Positions 53,158 through 61,977 of a stretch of 64,000 bases of DNA are shown piece after piece; position 1 is the first letter of the stretch; each line of letters begins with the position of its first letter. The notes beneath the pieces are model-generated. The model was not told the DNA's origin. It ran no database searches and saw nothing but the letters and a program-made list of their open reading frames with translations. The position numbers and the translations under genes are program-made. Source of the DNA: an uncultured Lachnospiraceae bacterium (GTDB taxonomy: Bacteria > Bacillota > Clostridia > Lachnospirales > Lachnospiraceae). The stretch covers positions 1 through 64,000 of the forward strand of contig OMUP01000137.1 of assembly GCA_900314255.1 (NCBI GenBank), given 5' to 3'.

Positions 53158-54232
53158 AGTTATCACTGCTGTCAGAACTCCTGCGCAGATGCACTTTATT
53201 TCGCGCATTCCGCCGGTTTTCCTCCGCCTGGTCCGCATAGTGGCGGCGTGTGGTGTTGACGTCTTTATGGCCCAGTACATCGGCCACAAGGTATATATCA
53301 TGCGTTTCCTGATACAGATTGGTGCCATAGGTAGAACGGAGCTTGTGAGGAGTAATGTGTTTGACTGTCGTTACTGTCTGAGCATACTTTTTCACCATAT
53401 ATTCAATGGAGCGGACCCCCAGACGCGTTCCTTTCTGAGAAAGAAACAGGGCATCCTTGTCAGGTTCCGCTGCTTTCAAGGCCTTTCGCTGGTCGAGATA
53501 GGGCAGGAGTGCATCCCGCACCTCGTCTCCAAAGTACACAAAGCTTTCAGCGCCGCCCTTGCGGATGATCCGGATACGGTCATTGTCCAGATCGACATCC
53601 TTCACATCCAGCCCTGCGCACTCTGATACACGGATGCCGGTTCCGAGCATCAGCGTAAGAAGCGCCAGATCGCGGCTCTTCAGTTTATTGTGAAAGACGA
53701 GCTGCTGCTTTGTCAGATGGTCACCGGACTCTACATTGTCCAGAAATTCGGCGACTTCATTCGGATCCATCCGAATAATTGCCTTGTCATGGATTTTCGG
53801 AACCTGGACTTTGACAGCCGGATTGGACGTAATTTTGTCCATGCGGTAAAGATAGGCGAACAGAGCACGGATTGAACAAAGCTTCCGCTTCAGTGCGCGG
53901 TCACCGTTAGAGACCAGCTCAGCCTGATCGTTGCGATAGACACGTTCATGGCGCAGAAAACTTTCAATCTGCTGGGCTGTAACGGAACCAAACTGTTCCA
54001 GTGTCACGTCCTTCATGTCCATGCCATTCATCGCCGGAAGTTCTGTCACCAGATACCGGAAGAAATTCCGGATGTCCCAGGCGTATGCAAGCTGTGTGCG
54101 CGGCTGCCGTGAGAATTCGATGGCATTGAAATACTCAGATACAAAAGGCGGGAGTTCTTTCAGAATTTCCGTGATCTTTTCAGCATAGACAACCTGATTT
54201 TGTTCGGTATATGTATTTGATTTATTCGGCAT
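53156..54232 (-). CDS. Tyrosine recombinase/integrase
   Basis: A 358-aa site-specific recombinase, starting at the ATG of MPNKSNTYTE, which has GAGG 8 bases upstream; an earlier in-frame ATG at 54274 lacks one. An N-terminal SAM-like core-binding domain (about 30-140) precedes the catalytic domain with Arg201 (TGIRVSE), His296/Arg299 (HKLRS), His322 (LGHKDV) and the nucleophile Tyr332. All catalytic residues are kept. It is not beside phage or transposon genes, so it resembles a stand-alone chromosomal Xer-like recombinase rather than a mobile-element integrase. No att or dif site is recognised. Confidence 0.9.
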   Translation of the reverse strand: MPNKSNTYTEQNQVVYAEKITEILKELPPFVSEYFNAIEFSRQPRTQLAYAWDIRNFFRYLVTELPAMNGMDMKDVTLEQFGSVTAQQIESFLRHERVYRNDQAELVSNGDRALKRKLCSIRALFAYLYRMDKITSNPAVKVQVPKIHDKAIIRMDPNEVAEFLDNVESGDHLTKQQLVFHNKLKSRDLALLTLMLGTGIRVSECAGLDVKDVDLDNDRIRIIRKGGAESFVYFGDEVRDALLPYLDQRKALKAAEPDKDALFLSQKGTRLGVRSIEYMVKKYAQTVTTVKHITPHKLRSTYGTNLYQETHDIYLVADVLGHKDVNTTRRHYADQAEENRRNARNKVHLRRSSDSSDN

Positions 54233-54396
54233 TTTAAGTACCTCAGAAACTGCGTCCACAGACTCGGAAGGCAAAGAGAAGCATGCATTTATTTATTCGC
54301 TAAACGCAAGTTTAACGAAATGATAGTGGCTTTTTTAGTATACAAGTCTTTCTGGCTCTTTTCAAGCTCTGTGCGCATTATCGGCCATTTCGGCCA

Positions 54397-55617
54397 TTAT
54401 CGGCGTTTGTCCGAACCTGAATCCGTACGTACAAGCCGGCCGCCGCTCGGGGCTGCTTCTTCTATCTGAATTCTTGCGGTTTTTGCGTACCGGCGCAGCT
54501 TTTCCTTCTCGCCTTCTTCGCAGATGGAAATATTTGTACCTTTTTGTCCGTTTCGACCGGTGCGTCCGGCACGATTCACAAAGGAGCGGATATCCTCCGG
54601 AAGTCTGTACTGAATGACAGCCGCGACGCCTCCGAGATTCATTCCGCGGCCCAGCGCATCGGTTGTTATCATAATATTGGTCTGGCCCTCGTCAAACCGC
54701 CGTTTCTGATTTCGGATTTCGTTTTTATCAGACCTGCCATCTATATATGATACTCTGTATCCGCGGCGGTTAAGCTTCATATAAATCTGTCGGATTTCAT
54801 AACCGTTTGATGTAAACAAAAGGATTTTATCGTCTTTCTTGAAGGTATTGATTATCTGACGTGCAGTCTCAAATCGCAGCCGAAGGGTTGTGAATACCGC
54901 GATATTGCGCACGGTATCCGGAATATGCATGGAAGAATCTCTGAATTCTGTATACGAATGCTTCAGCATGGCATCAAACAGGAACTCCGCACGCCGGTTC
55001 AATGTGGCTGAAAAACCAAGGAACTGTGTATCTCTCCAAAGCTTTGATGCGATATATATGCAGTCATCCCTGAATGAATGACTGGCAAGTTCATCTGCTT
55101 CATCCAGCACAAGAACCTGTGTCATATCCGGAAATGCCTGCTTTAATCCTAGATTCTGTACATGAAGCTTTTTTTCATTGATATATTTTCGGATAACTCC
55201 TGGTGTTCCGACAATGAAATTCGGGTGCTTTTTGCGAAGTTCTTCAAGCTGTCGGTTCCGGTTGCCTTCTGTCAGAAGTGACATCACTGAAAAGTCAAAT
55301 CGCGGACCGGCTTTCTTAAGATCCTGAATCTCCCGGACAATCTGATGAACAAGTTCAGAGGATGGAACGAGAATGATGCCAAAGAGCCCGCTCATCGTCA
55401 GCGGATTATAGCGAACAGCAATAGGAAGCAGATAGGAAAGCGTTTTCCCGGAACCTGTCTCCGCCATGCCAAGAAAACTCTTTCCGGCTGCGATAAGGGG
55501 GTAAGAATTGGTTTGAATGGAAGTAGGGGTATTAATACTCTTCTCTTTCAGATAGGCCGTCAAATCGGCCGGAACACCAAGATCTGAAAAGGAAGGATTC
55601 TGATATGACTGTTTCAT
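54397..55617 (-). CDS. DEAD-box RNA helicase
   Basis: ATP-dependent RNA helicase of 406 aa. The Q motif includes PTSIQTNSYP (Gln35), Walker A AETGSGKT (52-59), motif II DEAD (173-176), motif III SAT, and motif VI RAGRTGR. There is no long C-terminal RNA-binding tail, so it is a minimal two-domain helicase. It is probably involved in ribosome assembly or mRNA decay; the exact orthologue is unclear. It is transcribed toward the recombinase. Confidence 0.92.
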   Translation of the reverse strand: MKQSYQNPSFSDLGVPADLTAYLKEKSINTPTSIQTNSYPLIAAGKSFLGMAETGSGKTLSYLLPIAVRYNPLTMSGLFGIILVPSSELVHQIVREIQDLKKAGPRFDFSVMSLLTEGNRNRQLEELRKKHPNFIVGTPGVIRKYINEKKLHVQNLGLKQAFPDMTQVLVLDEADELASHSFRDDCIYIASKLWRDTQFLGFSATLNRRAEFLFDAMLKHSYTEFRDSSMHIPDTVRNIAVFTTLRLRFETARQIINTFKKDDKILLFTSNGYEIRQIYMKLNRRGYRVSYIDGRSDKNEIRNQKRRFDEGQTNIMITTDALGRGMNLGGVAAVIQYRLPEDIRSFVNRAGRTGRNGQKGTNISICEEGEKEKLRRYAKTARIQIEEAAPSGGRLVRTDSGSDKRR

Positions 55618-55794
55618 CGGGTAACCTCACGGATAGAATTAAACCAGACCCGTAATGAAAATTACGGAAGGCAGGTCCGGCTTAATCCTTGAGTTTTACC
55701 GGCTTTGTCTGCCTTTGGTTCTTATAAAAGACTATCACAAATCTGTCAGGTTTTCTATCCGGATGTCAGACCGGTGTGTGCCGCATACCAGTCA

Positions 55795-56184
55795 TCAGCG
55801 CGCAGCCGAATCCGCATCTGCCCAGTAATAAATCACCAGCCTGCTGCCTGCTTTGATGGTATTGTCTGTGAGACCGTTCATTTTTTTCACGCTCTTTATA
55901 TAGTCTCTGCGGTTTTCACAGGAAGAATCGTAATACCGACCGGCAATATCCCAGAGCGTGTCATGGTTTTCAATGGTTATGCTTGTATAGTATTTCGTTT
56001 TAGGCTCACCAGATGCCGATTTTGCGGATACATCGGAAGTACGGATCATAACCAGTACCATGATCGTGGCAGCTGCCATCAGAACAAAAAGCCGCGCTCT
56101 TCTCCTCTGACTGTTCTTTCTGCGTGCGGCAGCGTTGTGGCGTTTTCCTGTGTGATGAATGTCATGTCTCGCTGTATATGTCAT
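55795..56184 (-). CDS. LysM membrane protein under SOS control (YneA-like)
   Basis: A 129-aa protein with a very basic N-terminus (GKRHNAAARRKNSQRRRARL), one transmembrane segment (about 32-47) and an extracytoplasmic LysM domain (about 66-122) with HDTLWDIAGRYYD and LVIYY. This is the architecture of Bacillus YneA, the SOS-induced division inhibitor. The ribosome site GAGGGGG precedes the ATG. Two or three LexA boxes overlap its promoter. It probably delays division during DNA damage. In Bacillus yneA is divergent from lexA; here lexA lies about 4 kb away. Confidence 0.75.
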   Translation of the reverse strand: MTYTARHDIHHTGKRHNAAARRKNSQRRRARLFVLMAAATIMVLVMIRTSDVSAKSASGEPKTKYYTSITIENHDTLWDIAGRYYDSSCENRRDYIKSVKKMNGLTDNTIKAGSRLVIYYWADADSAAR

Positions 56185-56205
56185 TGTACGCCCCCTCGTT
56201 CGAAA

Positions 56206-56219
56206 CGAACAAATGTTCT
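56206..56219. promoter_or_regulatory. LexA (SOS) box 1 of the LysM gene
   Basis: CGAACAAATGTTCT contains a perfect GAAC-N4-GTTC palindrome matching the Gram-positive LexA box. It lies between the -10 element and the start codon. Confidence 0.85.
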
Positions 56220-56228
56220 TATATGGCC

Positions 56229-56256
56229 ATTATAGCATGCGAACATTTGTTTGCAA
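56229..56256 (-). promoter_or_regulatory. Promoter of the LysM gene
   Basis: On the - strand, TTGCAA (56251-56256) and a perfect TATAAT (56229-56234) have a 16-base spacer. LexA box 2 covers the spacer and -35 edge. Confidence 0.7.
56240..56253. promoter_or_regulatory. LexA (SOS) box 2 of the LysM gene
   Basis: CGAACATTTGTTTG is one base from the GAAC-N4-GTTC palindrome and lies within the promoter, the best position for repression. Confidence 0.8.
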
Positions 56257-56288
56257 GCAGAGAATCGAAAATATGTTCGATTCTCTGC
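56257..56288. repeat. Perfect 13-bp inverted repeat containing a third LexA-like box
   Basis: GCAGAGAATCGAA (56257-56269) and its exact inverse (56276-56288) flank 6 bases. CGAAAATATGTTCG at 56266-56279 in the centre resembles a LexA box with one weak half. No T tract follows on either strand, so it is not an ordinary terminator. Confidence 0.7.
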
Positions 56289-56326
56289 TGCCAGGAACGG
56301 TGACGTTCAGTTGAACCGACACAATC

Positions 56327-56363
56327 AAAAAAACCGGAATCGGATATATACATCCGACTCCGG
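56327..56363 (-). terminator. Terminator of the TAXI-TRAP operon
   Basis: Read on the - strand, CCGGAGTCGGAT pairs with ATCCGATTCCGG (12 bp, one G-T) around 6 bases, followed by seven T. It lies about 25 bases after the TRAP permease stop. Confidence 0.9.
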
Positions 56364-56388
56364 AAACATTTGCCATTTAAATGTTTGT

Positions 56389-58380
56389 TCAGGCAGCTGC
56401 TGCCTTTGGCGTTCTACTCATGCGGTACTGTATGAAGACCGATCCGAATACGAGAACCAGACCGATGATATCGGTCACTGTTTCCGGTGCGATCAGCATC
56501 AGGCCGCCGATGGCAAAAACAATACGGAGAATGACAGGCACCTTTATAAACAGATACCCCTCAAAAGCCGCGCCGAGGGCAAAGAGGCCGATGAGTGTTG
56601 TACAGGTCACGACGATCACGTCCAGAGGCGTTGAATTGACCAGAATCAGCGCCGGGTTATAACAGATCACATAAGGAACGATAAAGGCCGCTATCGCCAG
56701 CTGAGAGGCTCTGAAAGCTGTCTTCATCGGATTTGCCTTTGCTATTGCAGCACCTGCATAGGCAGCCAGTGCGACAGGCGGCGTAATGTCGGCCACAATT
56801 CCGAAATAGAAGACAAAGTAATGGGCGGCGATGGCAGGTACACCCATGCGGATCAGGATCGGCGCACAGGTTGCCGCCATGATGCAGTATGTTGCCGTAG
56901 TCGGTACGCCCATGCCAAGGACTATGCAGCAGAGCATCGTGAGAACCAGTGCGATGATGAGATGTGTACCGGCCACTTTGATAATACCGTTGATAAGCTC
57001 ATTGGCAAGACCGGTCATCGTGATGGATCCGGAGATGATGCCGGCGACACCGCAGGCAGCTGCCACAGTGATCGTGCCCTTTCCTCCTGCTTCCAGTGCA
57101 TCAAAGAATTTTTTCGGAGTGATTCTGTTTTCCTTGTTAAACAGGCTCACGACAATCGAAAGCACAATGGAGTAAGCTGCTGCCCTCTGCATGGTCATAT
57201 AGTTTCCCGAAACCCAGATGACAAGCATGACGAGCGGAAGCAGCAGATAAAGCTTGCGGACAAGATCGCCGATGTGCGGAAGCTGGTCTTTCGGCAGACC
57301 CGCGAGGCCTTCCTTCTTTGCTTCCATGTGAACAGAAATGAAAATTCCGCTGAAATACAGAAGTGCCGGTATAATTGCCGCCACCAGAATCTGCGAATAC
57401 GGAACGCCCAGGAAATCAGCCATCAGAAATGCCGCGGCGCCCATGATCGGCGGCATGATCTGGCCGCCGGTCGAAGCGGCTGCCTCTACAGCACCGGCGA
57501 ATTCCGGCTTGAATCCGGTTTTCTTCATCATCGGAATCGTGACAGAACCTGTCGTCACGGTATTGCCCACCGATGAACCGGAAACCATGCCGCACAGCGC
57601 GGAGGAAATTACAGACACCTTTGCCGGTCCGCCTGAATATTTGCCGGCCACGCAGTTTGCGAGAGAAATGAAAAACTGCGAAATTCCGGTCCGCTCAAGG
57701 AAAGCTCCGAACAGAATGAAAATTACAATATACCTTGAGCAGACATTGACAGGCGTCGAGAAAATGCCTTCCTTCGTGTAGAAAATGTTGCGGACAAAAT
57801 ACCGGACGCGCCCGTAAAAAGACGGATTGGTCAGTCCGAAACACAGCGCATACACGACAAAGAACAGCGCGACAATCAGAATCGGCAGTCCCACACACCG
57901 TCTTGTCACTTCCAGCAGGATAACGATGCCGACGATGCCGATCACAATCTGATACGGCTCAAATCTTGTTCCCTGCTGAATAATGGACTGCGCATTGAAT
58001 GTGAAGTAAAAGTACGAAAACATGCCCGCAATCATCATCAGAATATCATACCAGGGCATATAATTTTCGCGGGTCTCGCCTTTTTTGGCCGGATAGACCA
58101 GAAAGCCCATCAGAATGATCAGGCCGAGAAACGATGTCAGACGGATTTCCTCAAGAAATGTAGCAAACAGCGTCACCCAGATGCACCAGATGGAAAATGC
58201 GATCACAATGCAGCGCACGACAACAGCAGGCACGCCGGTCCAAATCCGGGTATTTGATTCCCGGTCATACTTTTTCATCACGGCATCAACCGTAGCAGCG
58301 GCCTGTCCTGCATCGCCTCCGCTCTCCCGTGCGGAATCCGTCAGGGGTCTTCCCGTATTATGCATGTCTTTTTCTTTCAT
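56389..58380 (-). CDS. TRAP transporter fused permease subunit (DctQM)
   Basis: A 663-aa membrane protein that joins the small and large TRAP permease subunits. Residues 1-40 are cytoplasmic; about four segments (45-180) correspond to the Q subunit, and the rest (about 200-660) to the M subunit, with GAFLERTGISQFF and the conserved GMVSGSSVGNTVTTGSVTIP region (given as key residues). Fused subunits are typical of TAXI-type TRAP systems, and the TAXI binding protein gene lies 15 bases upstream. These Na+- or H+-coupled importers take up organic acids such as glutamate or 2-oxoglutarate. The ATG at 58365 (MHNTGRP) is an alternative start. Confidence 0.92.
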   Translation of the reverse strand: MKEKDMHNTGRPLTDSARESGGDAGQAAATVDAVMKKYDRESNTRIWTGVPAVVVRCIVIAFSIWCIWVTLFATFLEEIRLTSFLGLIILMGFLVYPAKKGETRENYMPWYDILMMIAGMFSYFYFTFNAQSIIQQGTRFEPYQIVIGIVGIVILLEVTRRCVGLPILIVALFFVVYALCFGLTNPSFYGRVRYFVRNIFYTKEGIFSTPVNVCSRYIVIFILFGAFLERTGISQFFISLANCVAGKYSGGPAKVSVISSALCGMVSGSSVGNTVTTGSVTIPMMKKTGFKPEFAGAVEAAASTGGQIMPPIMGAAAFLMADFLGVPYSQILVAAIIPALLYFSGIFISVHMEAKKEGLAGLPKDQLPHIGDLVRKLYLLLPLVMLVIWVSGNYMTMQRAAAYSIVLSIVVSLFNKENRITPKKFFDALEAGGKGTITVAAACGVAGIISGSITMTGLANELINGIIKVAGTHLIIALVLTMLCCIVLGMGVPTTATYCIMAATCAPILIRMGVPAIAAHYFVFYFGIVADITPPVALAAYAGAAIAKANPMKTAFRASQLAIAAFIVPYVICYNPALILVNSTPLDVIVVTCTTLIGLFALGAAFEGYLFIKVPVILRIVFAIGGLMLIAPETVTDIIGLVLVFGSVFIQYRMSRTPKAAAA

Positions 58381-58395
58381 CCCTCTTCTGCCCCC

Positions 58396-59376
58396 TTACA
58401 GTGTATCTTCCGACGGGTCCAGTGTTTCAACATCAATTCCGTGTTCTTTGTAGTATTTTGCCGCCCCGGCGTGGAACGGAGCCGCTTGAACACTGGATGC
58501 ATTTTCCACGGAGAGTTCTGCGCCCTTGGCATTTTCTGCTGAAATTTCATCGATATGGTCAAAAATGGCGGCAGTCATGTCGTAGACCAGATCATCCGGA
58601 AGGCTGGCTGAAACGATAATGGTTGCCTCGACAGAAATTGTGTTGATATCTTCGGTTTGCCCCGGATACGTACCCGCTTCAATGGTCTGCGTGGAATAAT
58701 ACGGATGCTCTGACAGCAGCTTTTCCTGCAGAGAACCGTCAATCGGGATAAAGGAAACGCCATTGGTCGTCGCCAGCTCGGTAATGGCCGGTGTCGGTGC
58801 TCCGGCCACAATAAATGCGGCATCGATCATTCCGTCTTTCAGCGCCTCCTTGCTGGCGTCAAAGGACTGATACTGCGGCCGGATATCATCAAGCGTAAGT
58901 CCTGCTGCCTCCAGTACATCCAGCGCATTGAAGTACACGCCGGAACCGGCTTCTCCGATTGAGACCCGTTTTCCCCGCAGATCTTCGACGGTCCGGATTT
59001 CCGGATCCATTGAGAAAAGCTGAACGGTTTCGTTGTACAGTGCCCCGAGGACCCGGAAATCATGCGTTGGGCCGTCGCTTTCAAAGGATTTGGTGCCGTT
59101 CCATGCATAGGCACATACATCCGACTGCGTGAAGCCCAGCTGAAAATCGCCATCCTGTATTGACTGAATATTGACTTTGGAACCGCCGGAGCTGACCGCT
59201 GTCACCCGGGCATCTGAATAGTTGGTGATGTACTGTGCGAGAACACCGCCATAGGCATAATACGTCCCGGCAGTTCCGCCTGTTCCGAACATCATTCTTG
59301 TCTGACCGCATCCGGATAAAACCAAGGACACAGCAAGAAGCAATGTGCTGAGTATGGATATCCCTTTTCTTTTCAC
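58396..59376 (-). CDS. TAXI-family TRAP solute-binding lipoprotein
   Basis: Extracytoplasmic substrate-binding component of the TRAP transporter, 326 aa. The GTG at 59376 is chosen because GAAGGAGG lies just upstream and gives a clean lipoprotein signal, KRKGISILSTLLLAVSLVL then the lipobox LSGC. The mature protein begins with the TAXI signature FGTGGTAGTYYAYGG and has GEAGSGVYFNALDVLEAAGL in the middle. It is the first gene of the operon, followed by the fused permease. The ligand is unknown. Confidence 0.92.
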   Translation of the reverse strand: MKRKGISILSTLLLAVSLVLSGCGQTRMMFGTGGTAGTYYAYGGVLAQYITNYSDARVTAVSSGGSKVNIQSIQDGDFQLGFTQSDVCAYAWNGTKSFESDGPTHDFRVLGALYNETVQLFSMDPEIRTVEDLRGKRVSIGEAGSGVYFNALDVLEAAGLTLDDIRPQYQSFDASKEALKDGMIDAAFIVAGAPTPAITELATTNGVSFIPIDGSLQEKLLSEHPYYSTQTIEAGTYPGQTEDINTISVEATIIVSASLPDDLVYDMTAAIFDHIDEISAENAKGAELSVENASSVQAAPFHAGAAKYYKEHGIDVETLDPSEDTL

Positions 59377-59599
59377 GGCAGATCCTCCTTCGTAGTTCAG
59401 ATTTGTATGTAAGAAAAATCTTCGAAAAATTTTACAAGACTTTAACACATACATTCTTCTGAATTTTAACAGAAGTGAACTGATAAATACAGTCTCGTAT
59501 TCCTTTCGTTATTTTGTTAAAGTAATGACTGTAAAGGGAAAATTTTACCTTGAATATTTTCCGCGGAAACCGGAAAGTTTTATACAGGGAGGGAAAACA

Positions 59600-60211
59600 A
59601 TGAATCATCAGTCGGGGCTCCCGGTCATCACGATCAGCCGGCAGTACGGAGCCGGCGGCCGGACCGTCGCCAGAGGGCTTTCTGCGCGTTTTGACATTCC
59701 GTGGTATGACCGGGATTTTGTTGCGGAAACAGCCGCAAAATCCGGGTATTCTGAGGACGATATCCGAAAAGAGGGCGAGCGTCTCTCAGCCGGCGGACGC
59801 TTTCTGAACTCTGTGCTGAATACTTCTGCCGCCTATTCCAGCTCGCACGACGGGATTTTTCTTGCGCAGAAACAGGTCATCATGGATTTATCGGCATCTC
59901 CGTGTATTATTGTAGGAAGATGCGCTGATTTTATTCTGCGTGAGGCGAAAGTTCCGTGCTTCTCACTGTTTCTGTATGCGGATCTGCCTTTCCGCCTGAA
60001 GCGCGCGCAGCAGCTGAAAGAAAACGGCGATATGGACCTGAAGAAATATGTCGAAAAGATCGACAGACAGCGGGATACTTATTATCGGAACTACACCCAC
60101 CATTCCATGGGAGACTTTGCGCTCTACGATCTGTGCCTGAATTCCGGAAGAATTCCGATAGACGAAAATATTGATCTCATTGCACAGATGATCGAAGCAC
60201 TGTCCCGGTAA
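59600..60211 (+). CDS. Cytidylate kinase-like family protein, copy 2
   Basis: A 203-aa P-loop protein starting at ATG 59600 after GGGAGGG. ITISRQYGAGGRTVA is the nucleotide-binding region, and IVGRCADFIL and YDLCLNSGRIPID match copy 1 at 50027. It is divergent from the TAXI-TRAP operon and ends 6 bases before the SOS box of lexA. The substrate is unknown. The 223-base divergent region (59377-59599) holds AT-rich stretches but no promoter that I can assign with confidence. Confidence 0.83.
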   Translation: MNHQSGLPVITISRQYGAGGRTVARGLSARFDIPWYDRDFVAETAAKSGYSEDDIRKEGERLSAGGRFLNSVLNTSAAYSSSHDGIFLAQKQVIMDLSASPCIIVGRCADFILREAKVPCFSLFLYADLPFRLKRAQQLKENGDMDLKKYVEKIDRQRDTYYRNYTHHSMGDFALYDLCLNSGRIPIDENIDLIAQMIEALSR

Positions 60212-60217
60212 TTCAGT

Positions 60218-60231
60218 CGAATATTTGTTCG
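60218..60231. promoter_or_regulatory. LexA (SOS) box upstream of lexA
   Basis: CGAATATTTGTTCG matches the Gram-positive LexA box with one weak half (GAAT-N4-GTTC). It lies about 70 bases before the lexA start, upstream of candidate promoters (TATAAA at 60273-60278 or TATGCT at 60262-60267), and indicates autoregulation. Confidence 0.75.
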
Positions 60232-60300
60232 GTTTTTATTGCTTTCCGGCAGTGAAGATGGTATGCTGACACTATAAAACATTTCTGATCGGAGTGTCAT

Positions 60301-60918
60301 ATGCCGGAAAAACTGAGTGCGAAACAAGAGGAAATTCTGGAATTCATCAAACAGGAAATTCTGGAAAAAGGATATCCGCCGTCTGTACGCGATATCTGTC
60401 AGGCTGTGGGCCTGAAATCCACTTCTTCCGTGCATGCACATCTGGAAAAGCTTGAAGAATACGGGTATATCCGCCGCGATCCGGCCAAATCCAGAACGAT
60501 CGAGATTCTGGATGATACCTTCGGCGCACAGCGCAAAGAGATGGTCAATGTTCCGGAAGTCGGAACTGTCGCTGCCGGAATGCCGCTCCTTGCCGATCAG
60601 AATATCACGGACTACATTCCGATCCCCGCTGAAATGCTCCCCAACGCCGAAACTTTTATTCTGAAGGTACGAGGCGAAAGTATGATCAATGCCGGCATTT
60701 TAAACGGTGATCGTCTGATCGTGGAGCGGCAGAATACGGCCGGCAACGGTGAAATAGTCGTAGCTCTCATCGATGATTCCGCAACGGTCAAGCGCTTTTA
60801 CAAAGAAAAAGGACATGTCCGCCTCCAGCCTGAAAATGACGCGATGGATCCCATTATTGTTCCGGACTGCAGGATCCTTGGCAAAGTAGTCGGCCTTTTC
60901 CGGACAGATATCCGGTAA
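60301..60918 (+). CDS. lexA: LexA repressor
   Basis: SOS repressor and self-cleaving protease of 205 aa. The N-terminal winged HTH (about 1-65) includes [19 protein letters not shown]. The cleavage site is Ala92-Gly93 in TVAAGMP. Catalytic Ser127 (GESMINAG) and Lys164 (ATVKRFYK) are intact. SOS boxes before this gene and before the LysM gene identify two likely targets in the window. Confidence 0.97.
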   Translation: MPEKLSAKQEEILEFIKQEILEKGYPPSVRDICQAVGLKSTSSVHAHLEKLEEYGYIRRDPAKSRTIEILDDTFGAQRKEMVNVPEVGTVAAGMPLLADQNITDYIPIPAEMLPNAETFILKVRGESMINAGILNGDRLIVERQNTAGNGEIVVALIDDSATVKRFYKEKGHVRLQPENDAMDPIIVPDCRILGKVVGLFRTDIR

Positions 60919-60934
60919 TATTTTCAATCGATCA

Positions 60935-60967
60935 AAAAAGCCGCTGGAATAACACCCGCGGCTTTTT
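60935..60967. terminator. Bidirectional terminator between lexA and rsfS
   Basis: AAAAAGCCGC pairs with GCGGCTTTTT around 13 bases, with T tracts in both directions, ending both lexA and the obgE-rsfS operon. Confidence 0.88.
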
Positions 60968-61024
60968 CAATATTCAATAGTCTCTGTTTCAGTTCAGACG
61001 GCAGCATCTGGATTTGCAAGGTTT

Positions 61025-61372
61025 TTACAGTTCCTTCGGATCGATGACTTTTCCGTCTTCCCAGATCCGCTCCAGATCATAGAAGAGCCTGTCTTGCCTG
61101 TCGAAAACATGAATGATTACATCCTGATAATCAAGCAGGATCCATTTTCCGGCGGCATATCCTTCTACTCTCGGATCTTCGGCGCCGGCACGCCCCAGAA
61201 TTTCTTCCACATTGTCTGCCAGAGCGTGTACCTGGTGAATATTGTCTCCGTCTGCGATGATGAAATAATCCGCGATCGTCGAGATTCTGCGGATATCAAG
61301 GACGCGGATGTCTTCAGCTTTTTTGTCCTCCAGTGCTTTTACGGCAAGTCTGGCCAGTTCACTTGATGTCAT
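61025..61372 (-). CDS. rsfS: Ribosome silencing factor RsfS
   Basis: A 115-aa protein that binds ribosomal protein L14 and blocks subunit joining in starved cells. ADYFIIADGDNIHQVHALAD and VEGYAAGKWILLDYQDVIIHVF (key residues W-D-Y-D) are family hallmarks. It is the last gene of the - strand operon and overlaps yqeK by 4 bases. Confidence 0.95.
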   Translation of the reverse strand: MTSSELARLAVKALEDKKAEDIRVLDIRRISTIADYFIIADGDNIHQVHALADNVEEILGRAGAEDPRVEGYAAGKWILLDYQDVIIHVFDRQDRLFYDLERIWEDGKVIDPKEL

Positions 61373-61977
61373 GATTTCTGTTCCTTTCCGTTCGGATCAA
61401 AAAGATCGGCATAATAGCGGTATGTCTGTTCCGTCATCGGATCGATCATTTTGCCTTTTTCCTTAAGATAGGCAAGTGTATCCGCCGTCACTGTGAAAAT
61501 TGCCCGCTGAATGTCGACAAATGCTTCTTCTCGTACTTTCGGAAGATCAGATGCCTGATTTCTTCTGGGCTCGATATAGTCTGCGAGAAAGATGATTTCT
61601 TCCAGTCTCGTCATATTCGGTTTTCCGGTCGTGTGAAATGCAATAGCACTGCAGATTTCCGGGTCTTCAATTCCGTACAGGCGTTTTGCATACTCGGCTC
61701 CGAGTTTTGCATGAAGAAGATAAGGACTTTTCCTCTCATACGGGGTAATTACAAGACCATACACTTCACATTCGGTTATCTTGCTGCTGTCCGGAACACA
61801 TTTTGCACAATCGTGGAGAAGACCGGCAACATAGGCCCTCTGTACATCCACGCCGTATCGCATGGCCAGACACGCAGCTGTGTCGGCGACACCGAGTGTG
61901 TGGCGGTACCGGTTCTTGTCGGCAGCCAGTGCTTTTTTTACTTTTTTCCGCAGCCCTTCAATATATTCGTTATCCAA
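61369..61977 (-). CDS. yqeK: YqeK, symmetrical Ap4A hydrolase with HD domain
   Basis: A 202-aa HD-domain phosphohydrolase that cleaves diadenosine tetraphosphate to two ADP. Metal-binding His26 (RHTLGV) and the HD pair His55-Asp56 (LLHDCAK) are present, with AIAFHTTG and FLADYIEPRR further on. The start overlaps the nadD stop by 8 bases. Confidence 0.94.
   Translation of the reverse strand: MDNEYIEGLRKKVKKALAADKNRYRHTLGVADTAACLAMRYGVDVQRAYVAGLLHDCAKCVPDSSKITECEVYGLVITPYERKSPYLLHAKLGAEYAKRLYGIEDPEICSAIAFHTTGKPNMTRLEEIIFLADYIEPRRNQASDLPKVREEAFVDIQRAIFTVTADTLAYLKEKGKMIDPMTEQTYRYYADLFDPNGKEQKS

Noticed and set aside
53156..54232. Prophage or integrative element integrase
   Set aside because: No phage, conjugation or att-site-like repeats flank it, and the surrounding genes are ordinary chromosomal ones.
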